Shown here: positions 63,508 to 64,000 of the stretch, piece by piece
How the letters are laid out: each line of letters begins with the position of its first letter
How positions within the stretch are numbered: position 1 is the first letter of the stretch
Assembly (NCBI GenBank): GCA_946481095.1
Contig: CAMLML010000013.1
Location: 1 to 64,000 of the forward strand
Direction of reading: 5' to 3'
DNA: 64,000 nt
Source: an uncultured Cellvibrio sp.
Lineage (GTDB): Bacteria > Pseudomonadota > Gammaproteobacteria > Pseudomonadales > Cellvibrionaceae
Notes under the pieces: generated by a model
Seen by the model: the letters and a program-made list of their open reading frames with translations, nothing else
Told to the model about the DNA's origin: nothing
Database searches by the model: none
Program-made: the position numbers and the translations under genes

Positions 63508-64000
63508 ATGCTTGTTCTATTAATTGAAGATGAAGAAGCGCTTGCCGCTGTCATAACTGATTATCTGAAAGCAGAAGGCTATCGACCTACAACAGCAACC
63601 CATGTTGATTCAGCATTTGCCCTGCTGAAAGAACAGTCATGGGATCTGGTTATTCTGGATATCATGCTGCCAAGTCAGGATGGCAAAACCAATGGATTCG
63701 ATATCTGCCGTTTTATCAGAGAAAACACCAATATTCCCGTCATAATTACCTCAGCAAGAGTTGAAGAATCCGATAAATTATTGGGTTTCGAACTTGGAGC
63801 GGATGACTATCTGACCAAACCGTTTAGCCCAAGGGAATTGATGGCACGAATTAAAGCCATTTTAAAACGAACACAATCTACTCAGGAATTCTCAACTGAT
63901 TTCCAATTAATTTCTGAAAATCTTTCTGTGATTTATAAACATCAGCGAATTGAATTGACATTAATTGAATACAGACTTTTGACCACTTTATTTGCGCGTA
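63508..64000 (+). CDS. OmpR-family response regulator, cut by window end
   Basis: The frame is open from ATG 63508 to the last base, about 164 codons. Receiver: acidic pocket IEDEEAL, phospho-Asp51 in LVILDIMLP, Thr/Ser in IITSAR, Lys in DYLTKPF. The start of an OmpR-type winged helix follows (SVIYKHQRIELTLIEYRLL). An insertion SQDGKTNGFD after the phospho-site is BaeR-like. Partner of the kinase just upstream; the 3' part lies outside the window. Confidence 0.92.
   Translation, partial: MLVLLIEDEEALAAVITDYLKAEGYRPTTATHVDSAFALLKEQSWDLVILDIMLPSQDGKTNGFDICRFIRENTNIPVIITSARVEESDKLLGFELGADDYLTKPFSPRELMARIKAILKRTQSTQEFSTDFQLISENLSVIYKHQRIELTLIEYRLLTTLFAR

Overview
The window is chromosomal DNA from a gammaproteobacterium, most likely a Cellvibrio-like member of the Cellvibrionaceae. 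Two things support this. Secreted lipoproteins carry long poly-serine tracts, a habit of Cellvibrio, Saccharophagus and Teredinibacter. The conserved block aspS-yebC-ruvCAB-ybgC-tolQRAB-pal-cpoB is ordered as in Pseudomonas and its relatives. Taxonomy is inferred from these traits only. I saw no rRNA, tRNA, CRISPR array or intact transposase.

Region 1 (1-13 kb) is mainly housekeeping: glyA, an EamA exporter, a DUF3313 lipoprotein, acs, a vapBC toxin-antitoxin pair, panC-panD and a GT-C-like membrane protein. It ends with a Crp/Fnr regulator transcribed divergently from a membrane nucleotidyl cyclase with TPR repeats. Region 2 (13-24.5 kb) is accessory. It holds small membrane proteins, a short trypsin-like protease overlapping a membrane ORF, a DUF1552/DUF1592 pair with a poly-serine lipoprotein, a two-domain S1 protein, and a periplasmic binding protein overlapping a hybrid sensor kinase.

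Region 3 (24.6-37.3 kb) is a surface-polysaccharide island. A minus-strand operon encodes the complete CDP-4-keto-3,6-dideoxyglucose pathway (rfbF, rfbG, rfbH and a ddhD-type reductase). It continues into an SDR reductase/epimerase and a transketolase split into two subunits, and begins with a GtrA-like flippase and a polyprenyl-phosphate glycosyltransferase. Opposite it lie a second GT2, a DUF2304 protein and a GT-C enzyme, followed by another GtrA. The best inference is synthesis and periplasmic attachment of a two-carbon-branched 3,6-dideoxy sugar. This is the most interesting system in the window.

Region 4 (37-54 kb) is core: dnaB, the rpsF-rpsR-rplI operon with an S6:S18-type leader, a gluzincin-like secreted protein, the Tol-Pal operon, ruvCAB, yebC and aspS. 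Lineage-specific genes are inserted: osmC-like between ruvA and ruvB, an HTH-membrane protein between yebC and ruvC, and wzz between aspS and yebC. Region 5 (54-64 kb) has a gluconate-type permease, a seven-repeat FG-GAP lipoprotein with serine tracts, tilS, an S9 peptidase, greB, and a BaeSR-like two-component system cut by the window end.
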